Source of the DNA: Bacillota bacterium
Lineage (GTDB): Bacteria; Sysuimicrobiota; Sysuimicrobiia; Sysuimicrobiales; Segetimicrobiaceae
Assembly (NCBI GenBank): GCA_021324295.1
Contig: JAJPJJ010000102.1
Span: 1 to 46,882, forward strand
Length of the DNA: 46,882 bases
Direction: 5' to 3'
A model generated the notes under the pieces. That model made no database searches. It was given only the letters and a program-made list of their open reading frames with translations, and was not told the DNA's origin. The position numbers and the translations under genes are program-made. Of the stretch, positions 1 through 7,404 are shown piece by piece. How positions within the stretch are numbered: the stretch's first letter is position 1; every line of letters starts with the position of its first letter.

Positions 1-348
1 ACGCAGCGGCTGACGCGGGCGGTCGGGAAGTCGCGCGCGATGGAGATGGTGCTCACGGGGCGGCCGATCACCGCGCAGGAGGCGCTCGCGGCGGGGCTCG
101 TCTCGCGCGTCGTGCCGCCCGAGCTGTGCCTGGAGGAAGCGACGCGCCTGGCCCGCGAGATCGCGCGCCAGGCGCCGCTGGCGGTCCGCATGGCCAAGGA
201 GGCGGTCCTGCAGGCGTTCGAGACGGCCCTCGAGAGCGGCCTCCTGTTCGAGCGGCGGTGCTTCCATTCGCTGTTCAGCACCGATGATACCCGCGAGGGC
301 ATCGCTGCCTTCCTCGCCAAGCGGCCTCCGCAGTTCACGGGCCGGTGA
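1..348 (+). CDS. Enoyl-CoA hydratase/isomerase family protein, C-terminal part (5' end outside window)
   Basis: The frame is open from base 1 with no start, so the N-terminal half, including the oxyanion-hole region, lies upstream of the window. The 115 visible residues match the C-terminal third of crotonase-fold enzymes: TQRLTRAVG, then MEMVLTGRPITAQEALAAGL, then the family's closing motif EGIAAFLAKRPPQFTGR. The same ending (EGVAAFLAKRPPSYLGR) is found in the paralogue at 1103-1879, so the two belong to one family and probably one acyl-CoA pathway. The substrate cannot be read from this fragment. In context (PaaJ-like thiolase and PaaX-like regulator downstream), a PaaF-like hydratase role in aromatic acyl-CoA breakdown is a reasonable inference. 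Confidence 0.85.
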   Translation, partial: TQRLTRAVGKSRAMEMVLTGRPITAQEALAAGLVSRVVPPELCLEEATRLAREIARQAPLAVRMAKEAVLQAFETALESGLLFERRCFHSLFSTDDTREGIAAFLAKRPPQFTGR

Positions 349-352
349 GCGC

Positions 353-1090
353 GTGGAGGCGAGGGCGCCCGGGCGCGATTCGCTCGCGGCCGTCGCGCGC
401 GACGTCGTCGCCTGCGCCGCGTGCCCGCGGCTGCGGCGCTACTGTCTTGCGGTCGCCCGGCGGGGCAAGCCCGAGCACAAGGGCTGGACGTACTGGGGGA
501 AACCGGTCCCCGGGTTCGGCGACCCGCGGGCGGACCTCGTCGTGGTCGGGCTCGCGCCCGCGGCCCACGGCGCCAACCGCACGGGCCGGATGTTCACCGG
601 CGACAGCTCGGGGACGTGGCTGGTCCGCGCGATGTACCGTGCCGGGTTCGCCAGCCAGCCGACCTCCCTCCACCGCGGGGACGGGCTCCGCCTCCTCCGT
701 GCCTACCTGACCGCGCCGGTCCGCTGCGCGCCGCCGCAGAACAAGCCGACCCGTGCGGAGATCGCGCGGTGCCTCCCGTTCCTGGAGCGAGAGCTGGCGC
801 TGCTCCCGCGCGCCCGCGTCATCGTGGCCCTCGGCCGCATCGCGTTCGATGTCTGCCGGCGCCTGCTCGCATCCCGAGGGGCGGACCTCAGAGGCGCCCG
901 GTTTGCGCACGGGGCATCCTACGATCCGGGCTCGGCCCTCCCCGTGGTCCTGGCCTGCTACCACCCCAGCCGGCAAAACACCAACACGGGGAAGTTGACG
1001 GAGGCGATGCTCGACAGCGTCTTCGAGCGGGCGCGCGCGATCATCGAAGCGCCCGGGCCTCGGCGCGCGCGGCGCCGCCCGCCGAGGTGA
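353..1090 (+). CDS. Uracil-DNA glycosylase, family 5 (UDGb type)
   Basis: Removes uracil and related deaminated bases from DNA in base excision repair. The 245-residue product has the iron-sulfur cysteines of family 4/5 enzymes near the N-terminus (CAACPRLRRYC). It then has the family 5 motif GLAPAAHGANRTGRMFTGD, where family 4 would have GEAPG, and a C-terminal HPSRQNTNTGK motif. The GTG at 353 is 4 bases after the preceding stop and gives a normal family length. In-frame starts further upstream would overlap the hydratase gene, so the start is uncertain by about 20 residues. No clear Shine-Dalgarno sequence is visible, so translation is probably coupled to the upstream gene. Its position inside a catabolic cluster looks incidental. 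Confidence 0.88.
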   Translation: MEARAPGRDSLAAVARDVVACAACPRLRRYCLAVARRGKPEHKGWTYWGKPVPGFGDPRADLVVVGLAPAAHGANRTGRMFTGDSSGTWLVRAMYRAGFASQPTSLHRGDGLRLLRAYLTAPVRCAPPQNKPTRAEIARCLPFLERELALLPRARVIVALGRIAFDVCRRLLASRGADLRGARFAHGASYDPGSALPVVLACYHPSRQNTNTGKLTEAMLDSVFERARAIIEAPGPRRARRRPPR

Positions 1091-1102
1091 GGAGGGGCAG
1101 CC

Positions 1103-1879
1103 ATGTACGAGACGCTCCTGATCGAGACCCATGACGGCGTCCGCATCGTCACCCTGAACCGGCCGGAGGTGCTCAACGCGATCGACGCCCGCAGCGGCGA
1201 GGAGCTGCTGGACGCGCTGCGCGGCGCCGAGCAGGCCGCCGACGTGCGCTGCCTGATCCTGACCGGCGCCGGGCGGGCCTTCTGCGCCGGCGCCGATCTC
1301 AAGGATCACGTGCCCGGGGGGACCTCCCTCGGCGAGGTGCTCCGGGACCGGTACAACCGGATCGTCCTCCGCCTGCGGTCGATGGAGAAGCCGGTCATCG
1401 CAGCCCTGAACGGGGTCGCCGCGGGCGCCGGCTGCAACCTGGCGCTGGCGGCCGACCTGCGCATCGCCTCGGACCGGGCCTCCTTCATCGAGGTGTTCGC
1501 GCGCGTGGGGCTCATCCCGGACTCCGGCGGGACGTGGCTCCTCCCGCGTCTGGTGGGCGTGGGTCGCGCGCTCGAGATGATGCTGCTCGCGGAGCCCGTG
1601 GACGCGGCCACCGCCGAGCGGATCGGGCTCGTGAACCGTGTCGTACCGCACGACGAGCTCCGTGCGCGGGCGATGGAGTGGGCGGTGCGCTTGGCGCAGG
1701 GGCCGACCCGCGCGTACGGCCTCACCAAGCGCGCGGTCGACCACAACCTCGCGGTCGATCTCCGCGCCGCGCTGGAGTACGAGGCGTTCCTCCAGGAGAT
1801 CGCCGGGCGGACCGAGGATCACCGGGAGGGGGTGGCGGCGTTCCTTGCAAAGCGTCCGCCCTCCTACCTCGGCCGCTAG
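1103..1879 (+). CDS. paaG: PaaG-like enoyl-CoA isomerase/hydratase (crotonase fold)
   Basis: 258 residues, the usual crotonase length, with AGGAGGGG about 6 bases before the ATG. The oxyanion-hole segments are present (CAGADL near residue 61 and GVAAGAGCNLALA near 104). The segment FARVGLIPDSGGTWLLPR (about 132-149) carries Asp140 where PaaG has its catalytic Asp. The Glu pair of true hydratases is not conserved (Asn112 occupies the first position). This favours an isomerase such as 1,2-epoxyphenylacetyl-CoA isomerase, acting in phenylacetate degradation, over a simple hydratase. The PaaJ-like thiolase and PaaX-like repressor that follow support this, but only part of the pathway is in view, so the exact substrate is inferred. 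Confidence 0.75.
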   Translation: MYETLLIETHDGVRIVTLNRPEVLNAIDARSGEELLDALRGAEQAADVRCLILTGAGRAFCAGADLKDHVPGGTSLGEVLRDRYNRIVLRLRSMEKPVIAALNGVAAGAGCNLALAADLRIASDRASFIEVFARVGLIPDSGGTWLLPRLVGVGRALEMMLLAEPVDAATAERIGLVNRVVPHDELRARAMEWAVRLAQGPTRAYGLTKRAVDHNLAVDLRAALEYEAFLQEIAGRTEDHREGVAAFLAKRPPSYLGR

Positions 1880-1952
1880 CCCACCGCCCCGCCCCCAGCA
1901 AATCGCCGGGGGAGTGCGGTCTGCCGAGGGCCCCGGGGAGAGTTGGCTGAGA

Positions 1953-1978
1953 CGATGCGAGCGCACCCACACGCATCG
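1953..1978. repeat. Inverted repeat CGATGCG-N12-CGCATCG in the isomerase-thiolase gap
   Basis: A perfect 7-base inverted repeat sits in the otherwise featureless 249-base gap between the PaaG-like gene and the thiolase gene. It could be an operator, for example for the PaaX-like regulator encoded downstream, or a hairpin in the mRNA. There is no T-run, so it is not a classical terminator. A repeat of this length can arise by chance in GC-rich DNA. Confidence 0.3.
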
Positions 1979-2128
1979 GCTCGCGGGGAATCGGCAGTGG
2001 ACGGGGGGCGTGCTGTCCCGGCCGATGGGGGCCCGGGCCTGTAGCCCCCAGCCCCGGGCCGTCCGGTGGCGGGGCTCCCGGGGCATGGTCGTGGCGTGTC
2101 ATCGTGTGAGGGAAGGGGGCACGGCGAG

Positions 2129-3331
2129 ATGCGCGATGTGGTGATCCTGGACGCGATCCGTACCCCGATCGGGCGGTACGGCGGCGCGCTGCGCGATGTC
2201 CGGCCGGACGACATGGCGGCGCACATCATCCGGTCGCTGGTCCAGCGCAACGTCCTCGATCCGCAGGCGATCGAGGACGTCGTGCTCGGGTGCAGCAACC
2301 AGGCGGGCGAGGACAACCGGAACGTCGCGCGCATGGCGGTCCTGCTCGCGGGGCTTCCGGACGAGGTGCCGGGCCAGACCGTGAACCGGCTCTGCGGATC
2401 CGGGATGCAGGCGGTGCACACCGCCGCCCACGCGATCGCGCAGGGGAACGGGGACCTCTACCTCGCCGGCGGCGTGGAGAGCATGACGCGCGCGCCGTTC
2501 GTGCTGGGGAAGCCCTCCCAGCCGTTTCCCCGCGGGGTGATGCCGCTGCAGGATACGACGATCGGCTGGCGGTTCCCCAACCCGCGCCTGGAGGAGCGGT
2601 TCCCGCTGTACAGCATGGGCGAGACCGCGGAGAACGTCGCGGAGCGCTACGGGATCTCGCGGGAGGCGCAGGACGCCTTCGCCCTGGAGAGCCAGACGCG
2701 CGCCGCGGCGGCGCAGCGCGAGGGACGGTTCGCCGAGGAAATCGTCCCGATCGCCGTCCCGCAGCGCCGGGGCGAGCCGGTCATCGTCGAGGCCGACGAG
2801 CACCCGCGCCCGGACACCACGATGGAGGCCCTGGCCGCGCTGCCCCCCGCGTTTCGCCCCGGTGGGACGGTGACCGCGGGCAACTCGTCGGGGATCAACG
2901 ACGGCGCCGCCGGATTGGTGCTGGCGTCCGCCGAGTGGGCGGAGCGCGAGGGTCGCCGGCCGCTCGCGCGCATCGTCGCCACCGCCGTGGCGGGCGTGGA
3001 TCCCTCGTACATGGGGATCGGTCCCGTGCCGGCGACCCGCAAGGCCCTCCAGCGGGCCGGTAAGGCGCTCGACGAGATGGCGGTGATCGAGCTCAACGAG
3101 GCGTTCGCCGCGCAGGTGCTCGCGTGCGTGCAGGACCTGGGGATCGATCGCTCGCGCCTCAATCCGAACGGCGGCGCGATCGCGCTCGGGCATCCCATCG
3201 GGGCGAGCGGCGCCCGCATCCTGGTGACCCTCGTGCACGAGCTGCGGCGCCGCGAGGAGGCGTTGGGGCTCGCGACGATGTGCATCGGCGTGGGCCAGGG
3301 GATCGCCACGGTCGTGGAGCGGCTCGCATGA
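2129..3331 (+). CDS. paaJ: Acetyl-CoA acyltransferase, 3-oxoadipyl-CoA thiolase-like
   Basis: 400-residue thiolase that cleaves a 3-oxoacyl-CoA with CoA. The acyl-accepting cysteine is Cys89 in NRLCGSG. The catalytic His lies in [13 protein letters not shown] and the second cysteine in CIGVGQG near the C-terminus. The segment [12 protein letters not shown] followed by [11 protein letters not shown] is typical of beta-ketoadipyl/3-oxoadipyl-CoA thiolases (PaaJ/PcaF) rather than acetoacetyl-CoA thiolases. The ATG at 2129 follows a purine-rich GGGAAGGGGG and begins directly with the family N-terminus [14 protein letters not shown]. With the PaaG-like gene upstream and the PaaX-like gene 31 bases downstream, a last step of phenylacetate or a related aromatic acid pathway is likely. 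General beta-oxidation remains possible. Confidence 0.82.
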   Translation: MRDVVILDAIRTPIGRYGGALRDVRPDDMAAHIIRSLVQRNVLDPQAIEDVVLGCSNQAGEDNRNVARMAVLLAGLPDEVPGQTVNRLCGSGMQAVHTAAHAIAQGNGDLYLAGGVESMTRAPFVLGKPSQPFPRGVMPLQDTTIGWRFPNPRLEERFPLYSMGETAENVAERYGISREAQDAFALESQTRAAAAQREGRFAEEIVPIAVPQRRGEPVIVEADEHPRPDTTMEALAALPPAFRPGGTVTAGNSSGINDGAAGLVLASAEWAEREGRRPLARIVATAVAGVDPSYMGIGPVPATRKALQRAGKALDEMAVIELNEAFAAQVLACVQDLGIDRSRLNPNGGAIALGHPIGASGARILVTLVHELRRREEALGLATMCIGVGQGIATVVERLA

Positions 3332-3362
3332 GCGGCCCGCGCGCCGCGTAGGCCCCGACGCC

Positions 3363-4295
3363 GTGCGCGCCCGCTCGATGCTGTTCACGCTCTTCGGCGA
3401 CTACGTCCGCCACTACGGGGGGACGGTCTGGGTCGGGAGCCTCATCGTGCTGATGGGAGAGCTCGGGTTCACGGCGGCGGCGGTCCGGGCCGCCGTCTCG
3501 CGGATGGCGCGGCAGGGCTGGCTCACCCCGATCCGCGCGGGCCGGGCGAGCTACTACGCGCTCAGCCCGCGGGGCCAAGACCGCATCGAGGAGGCGGCGC
3601 GGCGGATCTTCAAGCTGCACCCCGAGCGGTGGGACGGCCTGTGGCGGCTCCTGCTCGTGCCCGCGGCCCGGCGGGATCGCGCGCAGCGCGCCGCCTTGCG
3701 GCGAGAGCTGGGATGGATGGGCTTTGCCGCGCTCTCCCGGGGCGTGTACATCACCCCGAACGATCTCCTCGAGCGCACCGGGGCGGTCGCCCAACGGTAC
3801 GGGATCCTCGGCGGGATCGAGACGTTCACGGTGCGCCACCACGGGCCGGCGGCGGCCGCCCAGCTCGCGGCGCGCTACTGGGATCTCGGCGCGATCGACG
3901 CGGCCTACGGACGGTTCGTCGACGAGTGGAAGCCCCGCCTGGACGCCCGCCGCCAGGGGGGCGCCGCGCTCCCCGATGCGACCGCGTTTGCGGAGAAGAC
4001 CAGGCTCGTGCACGCGTTCCGGAAGTTCTTGTTCGTCGATCCGGGCCTGCCGCAGGAGCTGCTGCCGGAGCGGTGGAGCGGCCTGGAGGCGCGCGCGGTG
4101 TTCTCGGCGTACTACCACCTGCTCGCGGAGGGGGCACTGCGGTTCTTCGAGCAGCACTACCGGCCGGCGCCCGGACACGAGGGCGACGTGCCGGAGGGCC
4201 GCCGCGCCGCGCGGCGCGATCCCTTCCGTCCGATCCCGTCCGCCGGGTCGCGGACCGGTGCGTTGTTTGACACTGGACCGGGCCGGCCTATATAA
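3363..4295 (+). CDS. paaX: PaaX-family transcriptional repressor
   Basis: 310 residues, as usual for PaaX. It opens with the diagnostic stretch RARSMLFTLFGDYVRHYGG. A winged-helix domain follows (about 20-75, with AAVRAAVSRMARQGWL as the recognition region), then the PaaX effector domain. PaaX represses phenylacetate catabolism until phenylacetyl-CoA binds. The GTG at 3363 is chosen because it gives the full conserved N-terminus; an ATG at 3378 would remove part of it. The gene lies just after the thiolase gene and probably controls that cluster. Its last codons overlap the -10 box of the secD promoter: the TAA at 4293-4295 is part of TATAAT. The C-terminal 40 residues are Arg/Pro-rich and not conserved as far as I can judge. 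Confidence 0.85.
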   Translation: MRARSMLFTLFGDYVRHYGGTVWVGSLIVLMGELGFTAAAVRAAVSRMARQGWLTPIRAGRASYYALSPRGQDRIEEAARRIFKLHPERWDGLWRLLLVPAARRDRAQRAALRRELGWMGFAALSRGVYITPNDLLERTGAVAQRYGILGGIETFTVRHHGPAAAAQLAARYWDLGAIDAAYGRFVDEWKPRLDARRQGGAALPDATAFAEKTRLVHAFRKFLFVDPGLPQELLPERWSGLEARAVFSAYYHLLAEGALRFFEQHYRPAPGHEGDVPEGRRAARRDPFRPIPSAGSRTGALFDTGPGRPI

Positions 4296-4296
4296 T
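4267..4296 (+). promoter_or_regulatory. Consensus sigma-70/A promoter for secD-secF
   Basis: TTGACA at 4267-4272, an 18-base spacer, and TATAAT at 4291-4296: both hexamers match the consensus perfectly. Transcription should start near 4303, about 45 bases before the secD start codon. The -10 box overlaps the stop codon of the paaX-like gene. It is the strongest housekeeping promoter I can see in the window. Confidence 0.85.
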
Positions 4297-4346
4297 GAAC
4301 GCGGTCTGGGGGGCTTTTTTTGTTTGTGCGGGAGGGATCCGTCCGC

Positions 4347-5708
4347 GTGAAGATCAGCCATCCCGTCCGGCTGCTCGGCGTCGTCCTGATCACGCTGGCG
4401 GCGTTTTTGATCGCGTTCCAGCCGGTCCGCCTGAACGGGGCCACGCCTGTTCTCCAGCGGCCGGCCCTGCACGTCAACCTCGGGCTGGACCTCCAGGGCG
4501 GCAGCCACATCGTGCTGCAGGCCGCGCCGACGCCGCAGACGCCGATCAGCAACGACGCGATGGACGGGGTGCTGCGCATCATCCGCAACCGGGTGGACCA
4601 GCTCGGCGTCGCCGAGCCCGCGATCACCCGGCAGGGCCGGGACCGCGTCCTCGTCGAGCTGCCGGGCATCCAGAACCCGCAGCGGGCGATCGAGATCATC
4701 GGCAAGACGGCGCTGCTGGAGTTCGTGGACACGGGCAGCCAGTCGCTGCCCCAGGGTGCCGAGTGGCGGGGCACCGGCACGGTGGTGTTGCCGGACCGCT
4801 CGACGCTGCGGGTGCCCAAGAAGGTGATCCTGACCGGCGCCGACCTCGCCGACGCGCAGGTGACGTTCGACCAGTTCGGCCGGCCGCAGGTCGGGTTCAC
4901 GTTCAAGAGCTCGGCGGCACGGAAGTTCGAGGACTACACGACCAAGAACATCGGCAAGTACCTGACGATCGTCCTGGACAACCGCGTGATCAGCTCGCCG
5001 GTGATCAACAGCCCGATCCCCGGCGGGAAGGGCGTCATCGAGGGCGGGTTCACCCTGGACTCGGCGCGCGACCTCGCGGTGCTCCTGCGGGGCGGTGCGC
5101 TGCCGCTGCCGGTCCGGGTCGTGGAGAACCGGACCGTCGGCCCGCTCCTCGGCCGCGACTCGATCGACCGCAGCCTCCACGCCGGCGGGATCGCGATCGT
5201 GATGGTGGGCCTGTTCATGTTCCTCTACTACCGGTTCGCGGGCTTCCTGGCCGACGTCGCGCTCGGCGTGTACACGCTGATCCTCTTTGCGCTCTTGACC
5301 CTGCTCGGCGCCACGCTGACCCTGCCCGGGATCGCGGGGTTCATCCTCTCGCTCGGCGTGGCCGTCGACGCGAACGTCATCATCTTCGAGAAGGTCAAGG
5401 AGGAGCTACGGGCACACAAGACCCTGCGCACGGCCGTGGGCGCCGGGTGGAGCCGGGCGATCGTCACGATCTTCGACTCGAACACGACGACGCTGATCGG
5501 CGCCGTGGTCCTCCTGTGGTTGGGCACCGGCCCGGTCCGGGGATTCGCGGTCACGCTGATCCTCGGCATCCTGACCAGCATCTTTACCGCGATCGTGGTC
5601 ACCCGGGTGTTCGTGGACCTCGTCCTCGAGACGTCGCTGGCCCGGTGGATCCAGAGCCTCGCGTCGGTCGGGAGGGCCGCCGCACCGCCTGCCGGGGTGA
5701 CCCAGTGA
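4347..5708 (+). CDS. secD: Protein translocase subunit SecD
   Basis: Inner-membrane subunit that, with SecF, uses the proton gradient to help pull proteins through SecYEG. The 453-residue product starts with one membrane helix (about 9-25). The SecD periplasmic region follows, with NLGLDLQGGSHIVLQA and RNRVDQLGVAEPAI, and then the SecD P1 and head parts. About five membrane helices occupy the C-terminal third, including the family motifs near GVAVDANVIIFEKVKEEL. The GTG at 4347 follows GGAGGG by 10 bases; TTG 4320 and GTG 4326 are alternatives without as good a site. SecF follows after 56 bases, so the two are separate genes here, not the fused SecDF of B. subtilis. Confidence 0.95.
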   Translation: MKISHPVRLLGVVLITLAAFLIAFQPVRLNGATPVLQRPALHVNLGLDLQGGSHIVLQAAPTPQTPISNDAMDGVLRIIRNRVDQLGVAEPAITRQGRDRVLVELPGIQNPQRAIEIIGKTALLEFVDTGSQSLPQGAEWRGTGTVVLPDRSTLRVPKKVILTGADLADAQVTFDQFGRPQVGFTFKSSAARKFEDYTTKNIGKYLTIVLDNRVISSPVINSPIPGGKGVIEGGFTLDSARDLAVLLRGGALPLPVRVVENRTVGPLLGRDSIDRSLHAGGIAIVMVGLFMFLYYRFAGFLADVALGVYTLILFALLTLLGATLTLPGIAGFILSLGVAVDANVIIFEKVKEELRAHKTLRTAVGAGWSRAIVTIFDSNTTTLIGAVVLLWLGTGPVRGFAVTLILGILTSIFTAIVVTRVFVDLVLETSLARWIQSLASVGRAAAPPAGVTQ

Positions 5709-5764
5709 GGCGGGAGGGCGCGGGGCGCCGCGTCGCGCGGGCCGGCGGGGCGGGGGAGTAGCGG

Positions 5765-6859
5765 ATGGCGCAGGCATTCAACCTCATCGGGCGCCGGCGC
5801 TGGTGGTACGCGCTCTCGCTGGCGGTCATCATCCCGGGCCTCATCGCGCTCTACTACCACCACGTCCACGACCACCACGCGCTCAACTGGGGCGTCGACT
5901 TCACCGGCGGCAACTCGCTCGAGCTGCGGATCACCCAGCCGTTCACGATCGGGGAGATCCGGCAGGTGATGGACCGGTTCGGGCTAGGCGACGCGGTGAT
6001 CCAGCGGTCCGGCGAGAGCGAGGTGTTCGTCCGCACCCGGCCCCTCACCCAGGCGCAGACCAACCAGATCATCGACGCCATGCGTGGCCGCTTCCCCAGC
6101 ACGGTCATGCTGCGGGAGGATACCGTCGGTCCCGAGATCGGTGCCGAGCTGCGGAACATCGCGATCGTGGGCGTCGTCGTCGGCCTCGTCCTGCAGGTGA
6201 TCTTCATCTCGATCCGGTTCCGGTCGGTGCGTTTTGCGATCGCGGCGGACATCGCGCTGCTGCACGATCTCCTCGTCGTGATCGGCGCGTTCGCGCTGAC
6301 CCAGCGGGAGGTCAACAGTTCGTTCCTGGCGGTCCTGCTGACGGTCGCCGGCTACTCGATCAACGATACGATCGTGATCTTCGACCGGATCCGCGAGAAC
6401 CTGAGCTTCCGGACGCGCGAGCCGTTCGAGCACCTCGTGAACCGCAGCGTGCTGGAGGCGCTCGTCCGGTCGATCAACACCGCGATGACGGCCGTGCTCG
6501 CGATCGGCGCGGTGTACGTCTTCGGCGGGGAGACGATCCGGGACGTCGCGTTCGGCCTGGTCGTCAGCATCATCACCGGCGGCTATTCCTCGATCTTCAA
6601 CGCGAGCCCGATCCTGGTGGACTGGCACAACTGGGCGGAGCGCCGGCGCGCGCGCGCCGCAGGCCGCGAGCCCGGACCCGCCGCGCGGCCCGCGCCGGCC
6701 CCGCGCGAGGGCTCCGCGCTCTCGCCTGACGGCACCTCCCCGGCCGCGGGCTCGCTCGAGGTGCCGGCCATCGCGCCGGGCCAGCCCTACCCGCCGGCGA
6801 GACCCGCCCCGGTTCGTCCGGCCGGCGGCCGGCGGCGCCGCGGCCGCCGGCGGCGCTAG
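5765..6859 (+). CDS. secF: Protein translocase subunit SecF
   Basis: Partner of SecD in the accessory translocon complex of the cytoplasmic membrane. 364 residues. The N-terminal helix is followed by the SecF signature NWGVDFTGGNSLELRI (about 40-55). The conserved membrane part has AGYSINDTIVIFDRIRENL, the SecF family hallmark, and FGGETIRDVAFGLVVSIITGGYSSIF. A purine-rich GGGGGAG lies about 8 bases before the ATG. The last 75 residues or so, after VDWHNWAERRR, are a Pro/Ala/Arg-rich tail ending in an Arg cluster. The tail would lie on the cytoplasmic side and looks like a lineage extension. Transcribed with secD. Confidence 0.95.
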   Translation: MAQAFNLIGRRRWWYALSLAVIIPGLIALYYHHVHDHHALNWGVDFTGGNSLELRITQPFTIGEIRQVMDRFGLGDAVIQRSGESEVFVRTRPLTQAQTNQIIDAMRGRFPSTVMLREDTVGPEIGAELRNIAIVGVVVGLVLQVIFISIRFRSVRFAIAADIALLHDLLVVIGAFALTQREVNSSFLAVLLTVAGYSINDTIVIFDRIRENLSFRTREPFEHLVNRSVLEALVRSINTAMTAVLAIGAVYVFGGETIRDVAFGLVVSIITGGYSSIFNASPILVDWHNWAERRRARAAGREPGPAARPAPAPREGSALSPDGTSPAAGSLEVPAIAPGQPYPPARPAPVRPAGGRRRRGRRRR

Positions 6860-6871
6860 GTCGATCCGGCG

Positions 6872-7192
6872 ATGCGCGCTGCGGCGGTCTGGCTGATCGT
6901 GCTCCTGCTCGCCGTCACGATCTTCGCGCTCAGCAACACGGCCTCCGTCACGGTGATGTTCTGGCAGTGGCCGATCTACACGGGGTCGCTCGGGCTGGCC
7001 ATCGTCGCCGCCGGCGTGATCGGGTCGGTCCTCACGTTGCTGCCCGCCCTCGTGCGACAGTATCACCTCGGCAGCCGGATTCGCGATCTCGAGCGCCAGA
7101 TGCGGGCGCACGCCGCGGGGTCCGCCGCGCCGCCGCCTCCGCCGGGCCCGCCGCCCCCCGATCGCGTCGAGGATACCCGCCGGCTCACCTAG
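6872..7192 (+). CDS. LapA-domain (DUF1049) membrane protein, YrvD-like
   Basis: 106 residues: an N-terminal membrane helix (about 5-22), the typical link FALSNTASVTVMFWQWP, a second helix (about 38-60), then a short cytoplasmic coiled segment SRIRDLERQMRAHA and a Pro-rich tail. This is the layout of LapA/DUF1049 proteins, whose job in Gram-positive-type bacteria is unknown. B. subtilis has a DUF1049 gene, yrvD, in the same place between secDF and recJ, so the synteny supports the call. It starts 12 bases after secF and is probably in the same transcript. Confidence 0.8.
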   Translation: MRAAAVWLIVLLLAVTIFALSNTASVTVMFWQWPIYTGSLGLAIVAAGVIGSVLTLLPALVRQYHLGSRIRDLERQMRAHAAGSAAPPPPPGPPPPDRVEDTRRLT

Positions 7193-7404
7193 TGCCTCCC
7201 CGCGAGCCTGCTCGCCGGGTGGACGCTCTCCGCCGCGGGCGCGCCGTCCCTTCGAGCCCCCGACCCCCGCGCGCGTGCGTCGGCGCCTTGGGGATATAAA
7301 GAAGTGATACGCGCTTCCGTGGTGGGGGGAATCGGCGTCCGTGCAGAGTCGGTGGGGGAGGGGATGCGGGCGGACCAGGGCCCCACGCATCCTCCGGTAT
7401 CGGC

